Source: Pseudoneurospora amorphoporcata
Lineage: Eukaryota; Ascomycota; Sordariomycetes; Sordariales; Sordariaceae
Direction of reading: 5' to 3'
NCBI GenBank assembly: GCA_033297205.1
Contig: MU859153.1
Coordinates: forward strand, 62,001 to 126,000
DNA length: 64,000 nt
The position numbers were made by a program, and so were the translations under genes. The notes under the pieces were generated by a model that worked only from the letters and a program-made list of their open reading frames with translations, searched no databases and had not been told where the DNA came from. Positions 1-10,391 of the stretch are shown one piece after another; the stretch's first letter is position 1, and every line of letters starts with the position of its first letter.

Positions 1-2254
1 CCTGGGTGGATCGCATCATGTTCTTTGCGGGCAATAACGGTTGTTGGTGAGCATGGCCTTCCTGCTGCATGAACCGGTGGTGTTTAGCATGAGGTCAAGC
101 CGAGTGAGTGTTGGGAGGGTAACCGTGCCTGGGCAAGCTTTTGCGCAGAACGGCGGCCGGGAGCGAAGGGCTTCGAGATAGCAGGCTGGCACTGCTGGTC
201 GGTAGGGTAGCACGAGGACGAGATGTGTATGTGTGCGTGACTAGTCAAAACTAGTCCGTGTTGCCCATACAGTCCAGATGGGAAAGAGATCTTCCAAGGG
301 AACAAATAGAACTCGGACTGAAGTGAAAGTCAAAGGGAATTTCCGTACCCGTGTGTGCCCCGTGTAGCGTACCTTAGCCGGCGACACCTGGAGATAAGAG
401 TGTCTTGGTACCTATTAGAGGTAGAGATAGAGTAAGGTAGTAGTTACCTACCTTGGTAGTAGTGTACTGTACTGGCGACCGGGTGATGGCAAGGAGGGGT
501 GATGAAGATTGGATGCCACACCACAATGGAATGGAACGAGCTCGCTGCAGAAGTGCTGCTAAAGGAAGTTGATACGCCGAGGCTGAACCAGGAGAACAAC
601 AAAGTCCCGTCTCGTTCGTCAGGGCTCGTCAGGGACCCCGTTCGAGGGGTCTGCTGTAGGTGGATTTCTTCTAGGGTGTTGGCGGGAACTTTTGGTGGAA
701 GCGCGCGCGCGCGTGGGGCGCTGGAGGGATCTCTCTTGGACGGGCTTAGTTTACCCACTCGGACGAAATTGAAGGTCGATTTAAGATCGGGCGGCAAATG
801 AACGGGCGTCTTCTTTGAGCAATGATTGGGAAAAAAAGGAGCGATGGCGACGACGACAGGTGGAGCGTCGTCTGTATACCTAGTGGCTGGCTCACCCGCG
901 AATCATCAGTTATAGAGGCGGCGGCCTCGGAAAAATGAGAGTCAAAGAGGCAGATGACCAGCGGGCATTCAAGTCACAGTGAGACTGAGGTGAATGGTTG
1001 ATTGAGGGAGTTGAATGAAAAAAGAGATCACTTGAGCGAGGTTGAGGTTGCCGTAGAGGTATGAACGACAGCAGCACCTTCTGTGATGGGAGCTTTCGAT
1101 GCGCTGAAAGCGGTTTAGCTAGGCACATCACCACCCCTGACGTCTCGAATTACAGGCGGGGAATTTGTTAGAGGTCAAGACGCAGGGACTTCCATTCCTT
1201 GTTTTTACTCGAGGTTGTTGTTCCTTCTTCACATGAGCACAGCTGCCATCTTTCCTCCCCATCATCCGAATCAATCTCCGTCAGAACCGGTGGTTCGTGA
1301 AGCTGATGGAACGAACCACACATCGACCTAGAGTAGCACGGAACTGAAAAAGAAACACAGCTGAGAGCAAGAAGCAAGTCAACCGGGTGCTAGAACTCAA
1401 AGGCTATCTATCAACCTGAAACTTTACGCATAACGTTGAAGAAAAGTCACCGTGGTACTATAAGCCACCATCTTCATGCTTCCGTTTTGTGGCACACTCA
1501 GCGGCGCCATCCATATATGTTCGCATTACTTGCCGTGTGTAGCATAAGGTAGTGCTTGGAGCTATGACTTGGCTAACCCTCTACCTTCCCAAAATGCCCT
1601 GGTGAGGGGAGATTGATATGATGGAATCACATCGAAGTCATTAAAATTAGCTGATGATCCCTTGCCCAATCATCACCGCCGTTCTCTCCGAGTGTCATTG
1701 TCATAGCGCTCTCACCATCCACACCAAAAGAAGTCAGGAAGATCTGAAGGAAAATAGTCTTGAAGAAACAATCATATGGACGTCCGCTGTCACCAGTTCA
1801 AAGACGCCTTCAAGGCTAGCGAGTGAGGTTGGAGGATCTTACGCGAGGTCGTTGTTGTTACCCCTGGATCATCAGGGCAGTTCGTTTTCTGCATCTCATC
1901 AACCTCGAGGGTTGTCGTTGCTATTTTGGGGTCTTCGCTCGGGAGTCGGCGACCTGCCACAAGGGCCGGGTTAGCTTGCCAGGCCCGCTTTCCTACAGGC
2001 CCAGTCCAGGCACGATACAGTGCACGACTGTTCCACGACGCCTGGGCCATCAAGGTGGCCATTGCGTGCGCAGTTAGGCCGGTACTCTCTTCCGTACACG
2101 ATTACGTACTTGACCGCGGCCACACCACATCTGGCCTGTTCAGCCTCATAGCCTTTCCGTCGACAACCTCAAGGCCTCCGCAGCCAAGACCATCGCATTC
2201 TGTATCTGGACTCGTTGAGGCCCTCCCACGGCAGCGCACCAGTTCGTCGTCATC
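1..2254. other. Gene-free left flank
   Basis: No reading frame here shows a recognisable protein, a convincing intron chain or Neurospora-like codon bias. The frames of 60-120 codons are arginine/serine/proline-rich on both strands and look like chance frames. A short ACCTACCT-type motif lies near 437-452. The last few hundred bases are probably the promoter and leader of the membrane-protein gene that starts at 2255. Confidence 0.5.
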
Positions 2255-2830
2255 ATGGGCGCGAACTTTTCCGCCATCAAGGTGAGCAAAGACAAAGACA
2301 CTTTCGTCCAGTCACGATTGGAACCCTCGTCACTAACCTCTTCAAACACCTTTAGACATTAATTGTCCCCGCGATCATAGCCTTGATCCTGTACCTCGTA
2401 TTAACCTTGGCCGTAATTCCCATCTGGCAAAGATACCGCAACCGCTACAGCCAATATCTCCCGCTCGAGACGATAACCGATGGCGCTTCATCCTTACGTC
2501 AACGCGTCACCGATCGCATCACGACATGGTTCATAACTTCGGCGTGGAGGGCCAGACTACAAGATCGCATCGATGTGGCCGATAACCGGCCCAGTACGGA
2601 TTTCGATTCCGATGATGGGCAGGAGCTGAATGACGTGGATGAAGCTCTCAGGAGGGCTCTGGAGCGCCGTGAACAGCCTTCGATTGACGATAGCAATAGG
2701 AGGCTAAGTAGAGAGTTGGTGATCGAATTCTTTACTCATCCACATGCCTGAGGCTAACAATATGGACAGTCTGGAGCAGGGCTTTCGAGACGATAGCGAC
2801 GAGGAGGATGATGATCGCACGACGAGGTGA
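2255..2830 (+). CDS. Small single-pass membrane protein, function unknown
   Basis: Spliced model 2255-2281, 2356-2714, 2770-2830 gives 148 residues. The first exon encodes only nine residues (MGANFSAIK) before a GTGAGC intron. Residues about 10-31 form one strongly hydrophobic helix, followed by a basic patch, then a hydrophilic acidic tail (runs of Asp and Glu near the end). This is the layout of a small single-pass membrane protein with a cytosolic tail. I do not recognise a named family. The second donor is a choice: GTTGGT at 2715 keeps an acidic C-terminus, whereas GTGATC at 2719 would stop soon after the junction. The first was preferred because GTNNGT is the prevailing donor in this window, and GTTGGT is also used in the phosphatase gene at 5125. 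A CTAAC branch point lies just before the acceptor at 2769. Confidence 0.6.
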
Positions 2831-3088
2831 CATCGCTAGCTTGGTCAAGGGTGTTTGTTAAGGGCAATGGGGACAAATCCGAGTTTATGATTGATACACT
2901 ATGGCAGAGGAAACACGCGCACATTATACCCACCGGAGTTATGGCATAGCAAAACATTGGAGTTATGGGGTTTGGCTGGGTTTTCTCGGGCATTGGCATG
3001 TTAAGGGAAGCACGGCAGAGTTTTGGTGATGGGAACATTTCCTCGGCATGAACAGGACGAATTTATTCCATAACCTCCTGATGCTGAG

Positions 3089-3161
3089 TAATTTTTTTTT
3101 ATTTTTAATTTTTTTTTTTTTTAATTTTTTTTTTAATTTTTTTTAATTTTTTTTTTTTTAA
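3089..3161. repeat. Pure A/T low-complexity tract (T runs broken by AA)
   Basis: 73 consecutive A or T bases, built of runs of 5-14 T separated by AA or A, in otherwise GC-balanced DNA. Its length is prone to slippage or assembly error. Confidence 0.95.
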
Positions 3162-4060
3162 GGCGACAGATGAACAAAACCTTTCTTGCTGTACTTCGTT
3201 GTCATACTTTGACTGACTCCTTCAACTCTATCAAACTGGTGATACGTATTTGATCAACGGCTAGCTTCCCTCAGCAGGATTGACTCTTCAAGACGCAAAG
3301 ATTCTCTTAACCATTCCGACGAGTGGCCTACATCCATTCCGACCTTCAATCATCACATCCCGAATTCCGATATCAGCATCGGAATGACGATCCCGCCTTG
3401 TTTACCCACGTGGTGCCCCGGAAGAGCGGGTCCGGCATCGTGGGGCCCGGAGGCTCCACTAAGCGCCACGATGTACCCCGTCCGTACCAAGTTACCGCCC
3501 GGTATGAACCGTTCGCGAATGCCGTTATCAATGATAACGACCAAATCTCGCGGGCTTCTGAAGGTGAACACGGCCCGAGAACCGGACGGCGCTTCGAATC
3601 CACCGGCGCCATGAACTTTTTGCTTTGGAAACGGTAGCTGTTTATGCCCGTATTAGGCATCAAATTCGATAAAATCCTTTTACTACAGACGGGAATGAAA
3701 GATTGATAAGGAAGGAAAGGTCAATGGATGCCGCGCCGAGGCACCCTAACGTCCTACCGTTTGTCGCATGCGGGGCAATATTATTTCTGTAACCCGCAAC
3801 CCGCATTGAATACACTGCAGCTGTAACTCGGTCCCGTCTCCGATCTCCGATTTGCGCAAGATTGAGACGACACTTTCCGCCTCCAACTGGACTCGACATT
3901 TTTTTTCCTATTTTCCCAACTTCTCTCTGCCTATCACCTTGTGGCATATCAGACTATTTTACTTATTCAAGCGTGATACTTAGTTTACACTGTAGCATAT
4001 CTTCTTATCCAATCTCGATTCTGATACTTTTCGCCTTCGCTAGCACCGGCGTGCCTGACT

Positions 4061-4068
4061 TATATAAA
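4061..4068 (+). promoter_or_regulatory. TATA-like element upstream of ppt-1
   Basis: TATATAAA lies 177 bp before the ppt-1 start codon, in an otherwise pyrimidine-rich leader. The position suits a TATA box with a leader of about 140 nt. This is inferred from the motif only. Confidence 0.35.
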
Positions 4069-4237
4069 GCGAAGAACGGGCCATCCTTGTCCGGCTCCAG
4101 TTGTTTCCTTGGGACTCTTTCTTTTTTCGGGAAATCCAAATTCTTTTTTCGCATGTTGGCGCGCCCGAGTCCAAGGTAGCACCCACAGTATCACCCGGAT
4201 ACACACCCAGGACACCCACACATCAAAACCAGAGACA

Positions 4238-6094
4238 ATGACGACACCTCAAGAACAGGCCGTCGCCTTCAAGAACGAGGGCAACAAGGCCTTCGCCGCC
4301 CACGACTGGCCCAAGGCCATCGAGTTCTACGACAAGGCCATCGAGCTCAACGATAAGGAGCCTACTTTCTGGTCCAATAGAGCCCAGGTTCGTGCCGCTG
4401 CCCGCATCGCCCATGTCGCCTACGTCGTCTTCCCGACAATCGCGCTTCGAAAAGTCTGGTCGCGTGACAACTAACCGTGATTCCTTGCCTCGCCGCATAG
4501 GCCCATCTCAAGACAGAAGCATACGGATATGCTATTCGCGATGCCACAAAAGCCATTGAGCTCAATCCGGGCTTCGTCAAGGTACTTCCAAGCCCTGGCT
4601 GACACTGCCGCAGCCTTGTCACCCTCTCTTGAGAGGAGTCGCAAACAAGAGTAGGAGCTAATCTGAACCCTTCCATCCTATCTAGGCCTATTACCGTCGC
4701 GCTACCGCCTACGCCGCCATCCTGAACCCCAAGGAAGCCGTCAAGGACTTCAAGACCTGCGTCAAGATCGCCCCCGATAACAAGGATGCCAAGCTCAAGC
4801 TTGTCGAGTGCGAGAAGATTGTGCGCCAGCTCGCCTTCTTCGCCGCTATCGAAGTCGGCGATGAGCTGTCCGCCGCCGAGGGCCTCGATGTCGATTCTAT
4901 GGCCGTCGATGCTGCCTACGACGGCGTGCGCCTGGAAAAGAACGAGATGACACAGGAGTTTATCGACGACATGATCGAGCGCTTCAAGCACGGCAAGCTG
5001 ATCCACAAGAAATACGTTTACCAGATCATCATCGCTGTCAGGAACATTGTGTACAACGAGCCCACCATGGTGGAGGTGGACATCCCCGAGGACGTGCAGT
5101 TGACAGTCTGCGGTGATACCCACGGTTGGTTTGCTCTTGCATGACCACCTCTCATCTGATGGTTACTAACACATTGTGAATAGGCCAATACTTCGATCTG
5201 ATGGAGCTCTTCAGGTTAAACGGCTTCCCTACCGATAAGCACTACTACCTGTTCAACGGCGACTTCGTCGATAGAGGCTCCTGGTCGACTGAGATTGCCC
5301 TCCTCCTTTATGCCTACAAGTGGTTGAGGCCAAACGGCTTCTTCATCAACCGCGGAAACCACGAGACAGACGACATGAACAGGGTGTATGGCTTCGAGGG
5401 CGAGTGCAGGCACAAGTACAACGAGAGGTAAGCTGGCCGAAACCTTTGCGCCCATTATGCGACATCTGGCATATTGGATCAAACAACTGACATTTTGCTT
5501 CCAGAACCTACAAGCTCTTCTCTGAAAGTTTCTCGGCCCTCCCTCTCGCCACCTTGATCGGCAAGAAGTACCTCGTCCTCCACGGCGGCCTCTTCTCGGA
5601 CGACAACGTCACACTCGATGATATCCGCAAGCTCGACCGCCACAAGCAGAAGCAGCCCGGCCAAGCTGGTCTCATGATGGAGATGCTCTGGACCGATCCC
5701 CAGCCATTCCCCGGTCGCGGCCCTAGCAAGCGCGGTGTCGGCATGCAGTTCGGTCCCGACGTTACCAAGCGTTTCTGCGACAAGAATGGCTTGGAGGCCA
5801 TCATCCGCAGTCACGAGGTCCGCATGGACGGTTACGAGGAGGAGCACGACGGAAAGTGCATCACCGTCTTCTCGGCACCCAAATACTGCGACATGACGGA
5901 GAACAAGGGCGCTTACATCAACATTGGCCCCGATTACAAGTTGAACTTCTCGCAGTTCGAGGCCGTGCCGCATCCCAACATTAAGCCCATGGTGAGTTCC
6001 TCTCAATCCTCTTTAGCCATCGTTACTGTACCGAAACTAACCCCTTTCTCTCTAGGCATATGCGCAAAGCTCAGTCATGTCGTCGCTGATGTAA
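4238..6094 (+). CDS. ppt-1: Serine/threonine protein phosphatase 5 (Ppt1), TPR domain plus PPP catalytic domain
   Basis: Exons 4238-4387, 4501-4581, 4686-5124, 5184-5427, 5505-5991 and 6056-6094 give 479 residues, the usual PP5 length. Residues about 1-110 are three TPR helix pairs, the module that binds the Hsp90 C-terminus and autoinhibits the enzyme. The PPP metallophosphatase signatures follow in order: GDTHG (220-224), GDFVDRG (249-255) and RGNHE (280-284), which supply metal ligands and the catalytic His. Further on are the LHGG and SHEV motifs and the SAPKYCD segment near the C-terminus. PP5 dephosphorylates Hsp90/Cdc37 and client proteins in cytosol and nucleus. The third donor is GTTGGT, the others are ordinary. 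The start is the first ATG of the leader and begins directly before the TPR domain. The last exon encodes only 12 residues (ending SSLM). Sure of the family; intron phases all agree. Confidence 0.97.
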
Positions 6095-6650
6095 AACCTG
6101 GATGTATTTGTATAGCACAACAGACAAAATAAAACGGCGTAAATACCTCGGGCTGCTGTGTTGATCGGGCATGTTTTTTTTTTTTTTTTTTTTTTCCCGC
6201 AGGGAGCATGTTTCTGTTTGGGCTTTTTTGATTGCATGTGATTAGGCGTCGCGCGCAGGAGTATCCGGGGGGGGGGGGGGCATGATGCCCAAGTTCAGGT
6301 TCTTGTCTTCATGATATTTTGTTCCTTCTGATATCATTGGGATTTCCATAATGGGTGGTTTCTGTTCTGGTCTGCCAATAAACAATCTCGAGGTTGTTTC
6401 GTCCATTACTCCGTCGGCATGGTTACGCAGACTTACTCAAAAGCCAGGCCTTCCGTCATCTAATTGATGATCATCCCAACTCTATGTGCCTCACACAAAG
6501 GATGGAAGCGAGACCGATCACCTTCCTTCACCCCTCCCCTTCCTTTCTTTTGAACCTGCCCTGAATCACCAGCTTCAGTTACTTCTTTCCCTCAAACCCC
6601 AAACCCCAAAAATTACCTCACCTTCCTTACTTTACATCACCGGCCAGAAT
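6095..6650. other. Convergent intergenic region with homopolymers
   Basis: Shared 3' region between ppt-1 (+) and the membrane-protein gene (-). Contains a T run at 6174-6195 and a run of 14 G at 6267-6280. No gene seen. Confidence 0.7.
6267..6280. repeat. Poly-G run of 14
   Basis: Fourteen consecutive G in the 3' intergenic space. Length uncertain in any assembly. Confidence 0.9.
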
Positions 6651-7107
6651 CTAAACAGAATCACCACTAAACCCACTATCCTCCTCCTCATGAATCGTCT
6701 CCCTCAACAAGGTCACGCCCGATCCACCCCCCACTCCCAAACCTGCCGCCCCTCCAATCCCTCCAATAGCAGACAATCCCAACCCTCTCGTCACAGAAAC
6801 AGATGACCGTGGTCTAGCATGTAACTGCGGAGGACCATGTGGGGAAACCGATTTCGGCGATCGCTGCTGGTCAAAATATGAAGGCCCGGGAATGTTGTTG
6901 CGTTGTTGTTTTATGGTTGGAGAATTGGTGTTGGTGTCGCTCAAGTTGGGATATTCGATGTGTACGAGTTCGTTGTCGGCGTCGTAGGGGTTGTAACCGC
7001 GGGTGCGTGACTGAGACTGAGAGGAAGTTGGAGAGGAGATGGGGTGGAGGGCTAGGGGATTTAGGAAGCCGGTTCTGGAGGGTCTTGTGTCTCGGGCATC
7101 TCGGAGG

Positions 7108-7138
<31 letters not shown>

Positions 7139-7770
7139 CGCCGGTGGTCAGGGGGTGGTTAAGATCGGTGGGAACGACGGTGGGTGCTTGTTGTTTCCTA
7201 GTATCAGGACGGATGGAGGAGGAGGCAAAGCTGTGGATGAAGGAGCTGGCTATGGCTGACGTCAAGGACATAACGAGGCCGCTGCAGAGTCCTAGGACTA
7301 TGGCTATGGTGAAGAAGACTATTACTGGCTGTATTTGGGTAAAAAAGTCAGTTGGTGTTTACTTGTAAGTGAGTAAGCGGCATGAGAGGAGTCAGAAAAA
7401 AAGAAAAAAGGAAAAAAAAGAAAAAAGAAAACGAAAGACTAACATAAGGATCGCCCAAAAACCTAAAAAACCAATGAAACGGCGCCATGAACGCATGCCA
7501 TAACCACGCAAGAGGCGACAAGATCACCATCAGCAGATAGTATGGTATCATGAGAACCGAGGTGACGACCCAGTACAGCAGGCTGAACGGCACCGCAAAC
7601 ATGGTCTTGACCACCCCTACCACGATCCATGCTAGACTGGCGGCGTAGATGAAGCCGTGTACTTTGATGTACCAGTAGGCAACGGCGAGGACGACGGCCG
7701 GCCCGGCTAGAGTTGCGAGGTTGTCCACTGGGATGGCTCCTAGAGAGCCCATGCTCCTGGTTGGATCCAT
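6651..7770 (-). CDS. Multi-pass membrane protein with Asn run, function unknown
   Basis: Two exons, 7770-7444 and 7328-6651, join in phase 0 across a GTTAGT...CAG intron and encode 334 residues. The first exon (109 residues) is almost wholly hydrophobic with about three or four membrane-spanning stretches and aromatic-rich ends. The second exon opens with one more hydrophobic helix (about residues 110-140) and then switches to a long hydrophilic, Ser/Pro/Arg-rich tail of about 190 residues. The tail carries an uninterrupted run of ten Asn from a GTT/AAC microsatellite and ends in an acidic segment. The layout suggests an endomembrane or nuclear-envelope protein with a cytosolic disordered tail, but no named family is recognised. 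It converges on ppt-1 and is divergent from the pop8-like gene, with about 1 kb between. Confidence 0.75.
7107..7138. repeat. (GTT)n microsatellite coding for the Asn run
   Basis: About ten tandem GTT units on the plus strand, read as AAC codons on the minus strand. It lies inside the tail of the membrane-protein gene. The unit of 3 keeps the frame, so copy number can vary without breaking the gene. Confidence 0.9.
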
Positions 7771-8806
7771 GATGGAGAGGTAGTTGTTGAGGCGTGGGAG
7801 ATGTTATTTGGTACCATTCGAGATGAGAATAGGTGGTCGGAACGCGGTATTGGGATACGGGGAGGTGTAGTGTTGTCGGTATGGAAAGGTTAGGTGCAGT
7901 CGTTTTTAAGGACTTTGGATTGGAAGATCAAGTAGCAAGGAGCGATCGAGAGAAACTTGGGTGTATTTTGATATGGATGGGGTCATTGCCCGTTCGGTAT
8001 AGGTAAGGAATGATGCGCGAAGCTATACATTTGAGGTAGCAAGAACGAGGTCGAAATCAATATCCCAAACATCACCTTCTCGGGCCGTAGTATTTTCGAA
8101 TGTGTTTGGGTATTCGTGTTGGACGTAAGCGACTCGAGTGTCGGCGGGCGGTTCGTTCAGGCTGGATGAACCGCGGTATGGAAAGTGACGTAGCTGACAC
8201 CCGACCATATGTGTGTGTTTATCGCAGATATGCTTATATCGAAGTGAGTTGGCTGATTAGTGCATAAGAATTTTCATGTGAAAGCAAATACAACCGTGAC
8301 GCAAACTTTCCGTTATCATCGCAACGCACCTTCTAACATTTGATGCAGCTGCCTGTGGCGTTCCTGATTCTAGATCTCTGATATTGTGATTGAGACTTTA
8401 TCTTGTAGGTAGAACGAAAGGGCAATGTTCAAGAAGACCAGATGTTGTTGTGGTTCAGACGAAAGGCATCAAGTTTTAAACCTTTTCATTTCGTATCGCA
8501 AACCGCTCGAGACTGAAAAACTTCCACTTACAACCTACTCACAGGAATATTTCATCACAGCTTCAGCCTTCCCCAACTTCAAAGCAGTCACTCTAGCATT
8601 TAACTTCTTCAAACCTCAGCAGCATTAGCATTGAGCAACTCGGCACTCCCTTCACTGAGCGATCCATTTCATTTATCGCCGAAAACAAACAAGTCCAAGC
8701 CCCAACCCCCACAACGAAATCTCGAGAAGCTCAAGCCAAGAAAAGGAAATCTACCCTTCGAACAAAACCACCACAACCGAAATAAATAATCAAAGTGTCA
8801 ACCAAA
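7771..8806. other. Divergent intergenic region
   Basis: Shared upstream region of the minus-strand membrane protein and the plus-strand pop8-like gene. The final 150 bp are A/C-rich, typical of a fungal leader. A 67-codon frame at 8425-8628 has no supporting features and was not called. Confidence 0.6.
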
Positions 8807-9217
8807 ATGGACCTCGACCCTCCTACCACCACCACCACCACCAAATCCTCAAAATACCAAATTCTAACCCAAACCACCATCCGCTCGCCACCCTTCTCCT
8901 ACGCCCACCTCTCCCTCGTCTCCCCTTCCCCGTCACCCTCACTCGACGCCCTAACCGCCCGGCAGTATCTCACCTCCTCCCTCCGCCAATTCCTGGGAGA
9001 CACCGGCGCCTCAATGGCCATCGACATCCTGCTAGTCAAGGGCGCCGAGTGTTGGGTTCGCGTGCCTAGGGACGATTTGGCGGGTTTCGCCGCGGCTGTT
9101 ACTGCCTACCCGGGTCATCAAGTGGGAGGGGAGCAGGTCTTGATGAGGGTGGTGGGGTGTGGAGATTGGTTGGGGGCGTTGGTGGGGAGGGAGGAGGAGG
9201 GGGAGCTTTGGGGTTGA
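8807..9217 (+). CDS. RNase P/MRP subunit Pop8-like protein
   Basis: One exon, 136 residues. The ATG at 8807 is used instead of an in-frame GTG at 8795, because it is the first ATG after the A/C-rich leader. A Thr-rich N-terminus (about 20 residues) is followed by the pattern seen in fungal Pop8 proteins: an SPPFSYAHLSL segment, a helix with TARQYLTSSLRQFLGDTG (about residues 53-70), then the strand IDILLVKGAECWVRVPRDDL and a C-terminal strand ending in a Gly/Glu-rich tail. Pop8 is a small protein subunit of nuclear RNase P and RNase MRP, which process tRNA leaders and pre-rRNA. The family call is from recall of the fungal pattern and was not searched. The residue pattern fits well, but these proteins are short and divergent. 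Confidence 0.75.
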   Translation: MDLDPPTTTTTTKSSKYQILTQTTIRSPPFSYAHLSLVSPSPSPSLDALTARQYLTSSLRQFLGDTGASMAIDILLVKGAECWVRVPRDDLAGFAAAVTAYPGHQVGGEQVLMRVVGCGDWLGALVGREEEGELWG

Positions 9218-10391
9218 AGTTATGCTGCTGGGGAATTGAGGTTGATGATGCTATCGACCAGAGGTGCTGGGATTCGTGCCTGATGAGGAGGAGGAGGAGG
9301 AGGATGAGGAGAAGGAGGGCATCTTGTCATTAAAGAGGTTGGGGATAGGGGGAGTGACTGCAAGGAGCGAAGGGTGAGCCCTTGTGGCGGGAAGAGGGCG
9401 ACTGATTTTGAGAAAGGGGTGATGGCTGGATGGAGTGGCGTAGAAGATTGGGTGGATCCAGGTGACCTCACGATGAACGGGCGTTGTTGGACCTACAGTC
9501 GATTGTCAAGGGGGCGAGACGGAACGCGGTGTCTGACCTGGACTCTGTCACTCAGCGTTGGTGCAGAAGTGTTGCCAGCACCGCTTCTTGGGCTCTTGCT
9601 GAGAGTAGTGCCGCTCTCCAAAATGATACATATCGTCTTCACTGCACCAAGATAGGCCATGTGATGAGCAAGTGAGTTTTGGTGAAGCACGAATGTCTGA
9701 TGAAATCATCTTGCAGTTTATTTATTCAGGTTTCGTTCATTTCCACTAAGGCGAGTCCCGTATTGTAGGTATATCTTCCGTAACGTCTACTCCGCTTTCA
9801 GCACCTAAACACCCAGAATGCATACCTATCAAATCAGGCAAGCCACGTTTCACTTTGCCGGACGGCCTGCTTGAATCCGAACTCTTACGCCCTCCTACTA
9901 TTCGATTCATGCAACTGTAACCAGAGCGTCTACTGGCCCAACCTATGCGGCCTCGAGAGCAACTTGACTTGTCCCTCTTTGACTGAGACGCTTTTGTTGG
10001 CGTCCCACCTCCGGCACTTCGGTCCTTTCTTCTACGACCTATCAAGATCATCTCGTCTCAGGTCGTCCCCTCATCTCCACTAGGTCTATAACTGTCATCA
10101 GGAACCCAACTGGGCCCATAACTATCACACCCACAGAGGCGATTCGCCTTCCTCGGGGCCCTCCTCAGGGCTACTGTTCTGCTCTCCCCCATCATGCTTA
10201 TAACTGTCCCTCTCACCCCTATTTGGCGTATAACTCTCATACCCACTAGACGTACTGCACTCGTCTTCCCTCAAGCTACTCCTGTTACTATCAAGACTGC
10301 GAGTATCAGAGCCTCCCACCGCACAAGGCAAAGACCTCTAGCCTTCCACACTAGACGAAGGACTCTAGCCTCCAACGCCAGGCAAAGAACT
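9218..10391. other. Convergent intergenic region
   Basis: Space between the 3' ends of the pop8-like gene (+) and bur1 (-). Begins with a GAG/GGA-rich stretch (about 9280-9320). Several frames of 60-100 codons on both strands are repetitive (Arg/Ser/Thr) and not credible. The part adjoining 10391 repeats TATAACTGTC/TATAACTCTCA-like units, probably bur1 3' untranslated sequence. Confidence 0.5.

Larger units (their letters stand above)
2831..4237. other. Intergenic region with A/T tract
   Basis: Holds the presumed 3' end of the membrane-protein gene, a 73-bp pure A/T tract (3089-3161) and the promoter and leader of the phosphatase gene. A frame of about 100 codons at 3323-3637 has no ATG start and no family match, and was not called. 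Confidence 0.5.

Noticed and set aside
3585..3605. TTCGAATCC-like T-loop sequence suggesting a tRNA
   Set aside because: No acceptor stem, anticodon arm or correct spacing around it. No other tRNA or 5S rRNA pattern was found in the window.
3323..3637. Plus frame of about 104 codons before ppt-1
   Set aside because: Starts at GTG not ATG, and shows no family pattern.
4362..5123. Antisense frame of 253 codons opposite ppt-1
   Set aside because: Codon-bias shadow across introns of the true gene. Composition is not protein-like.
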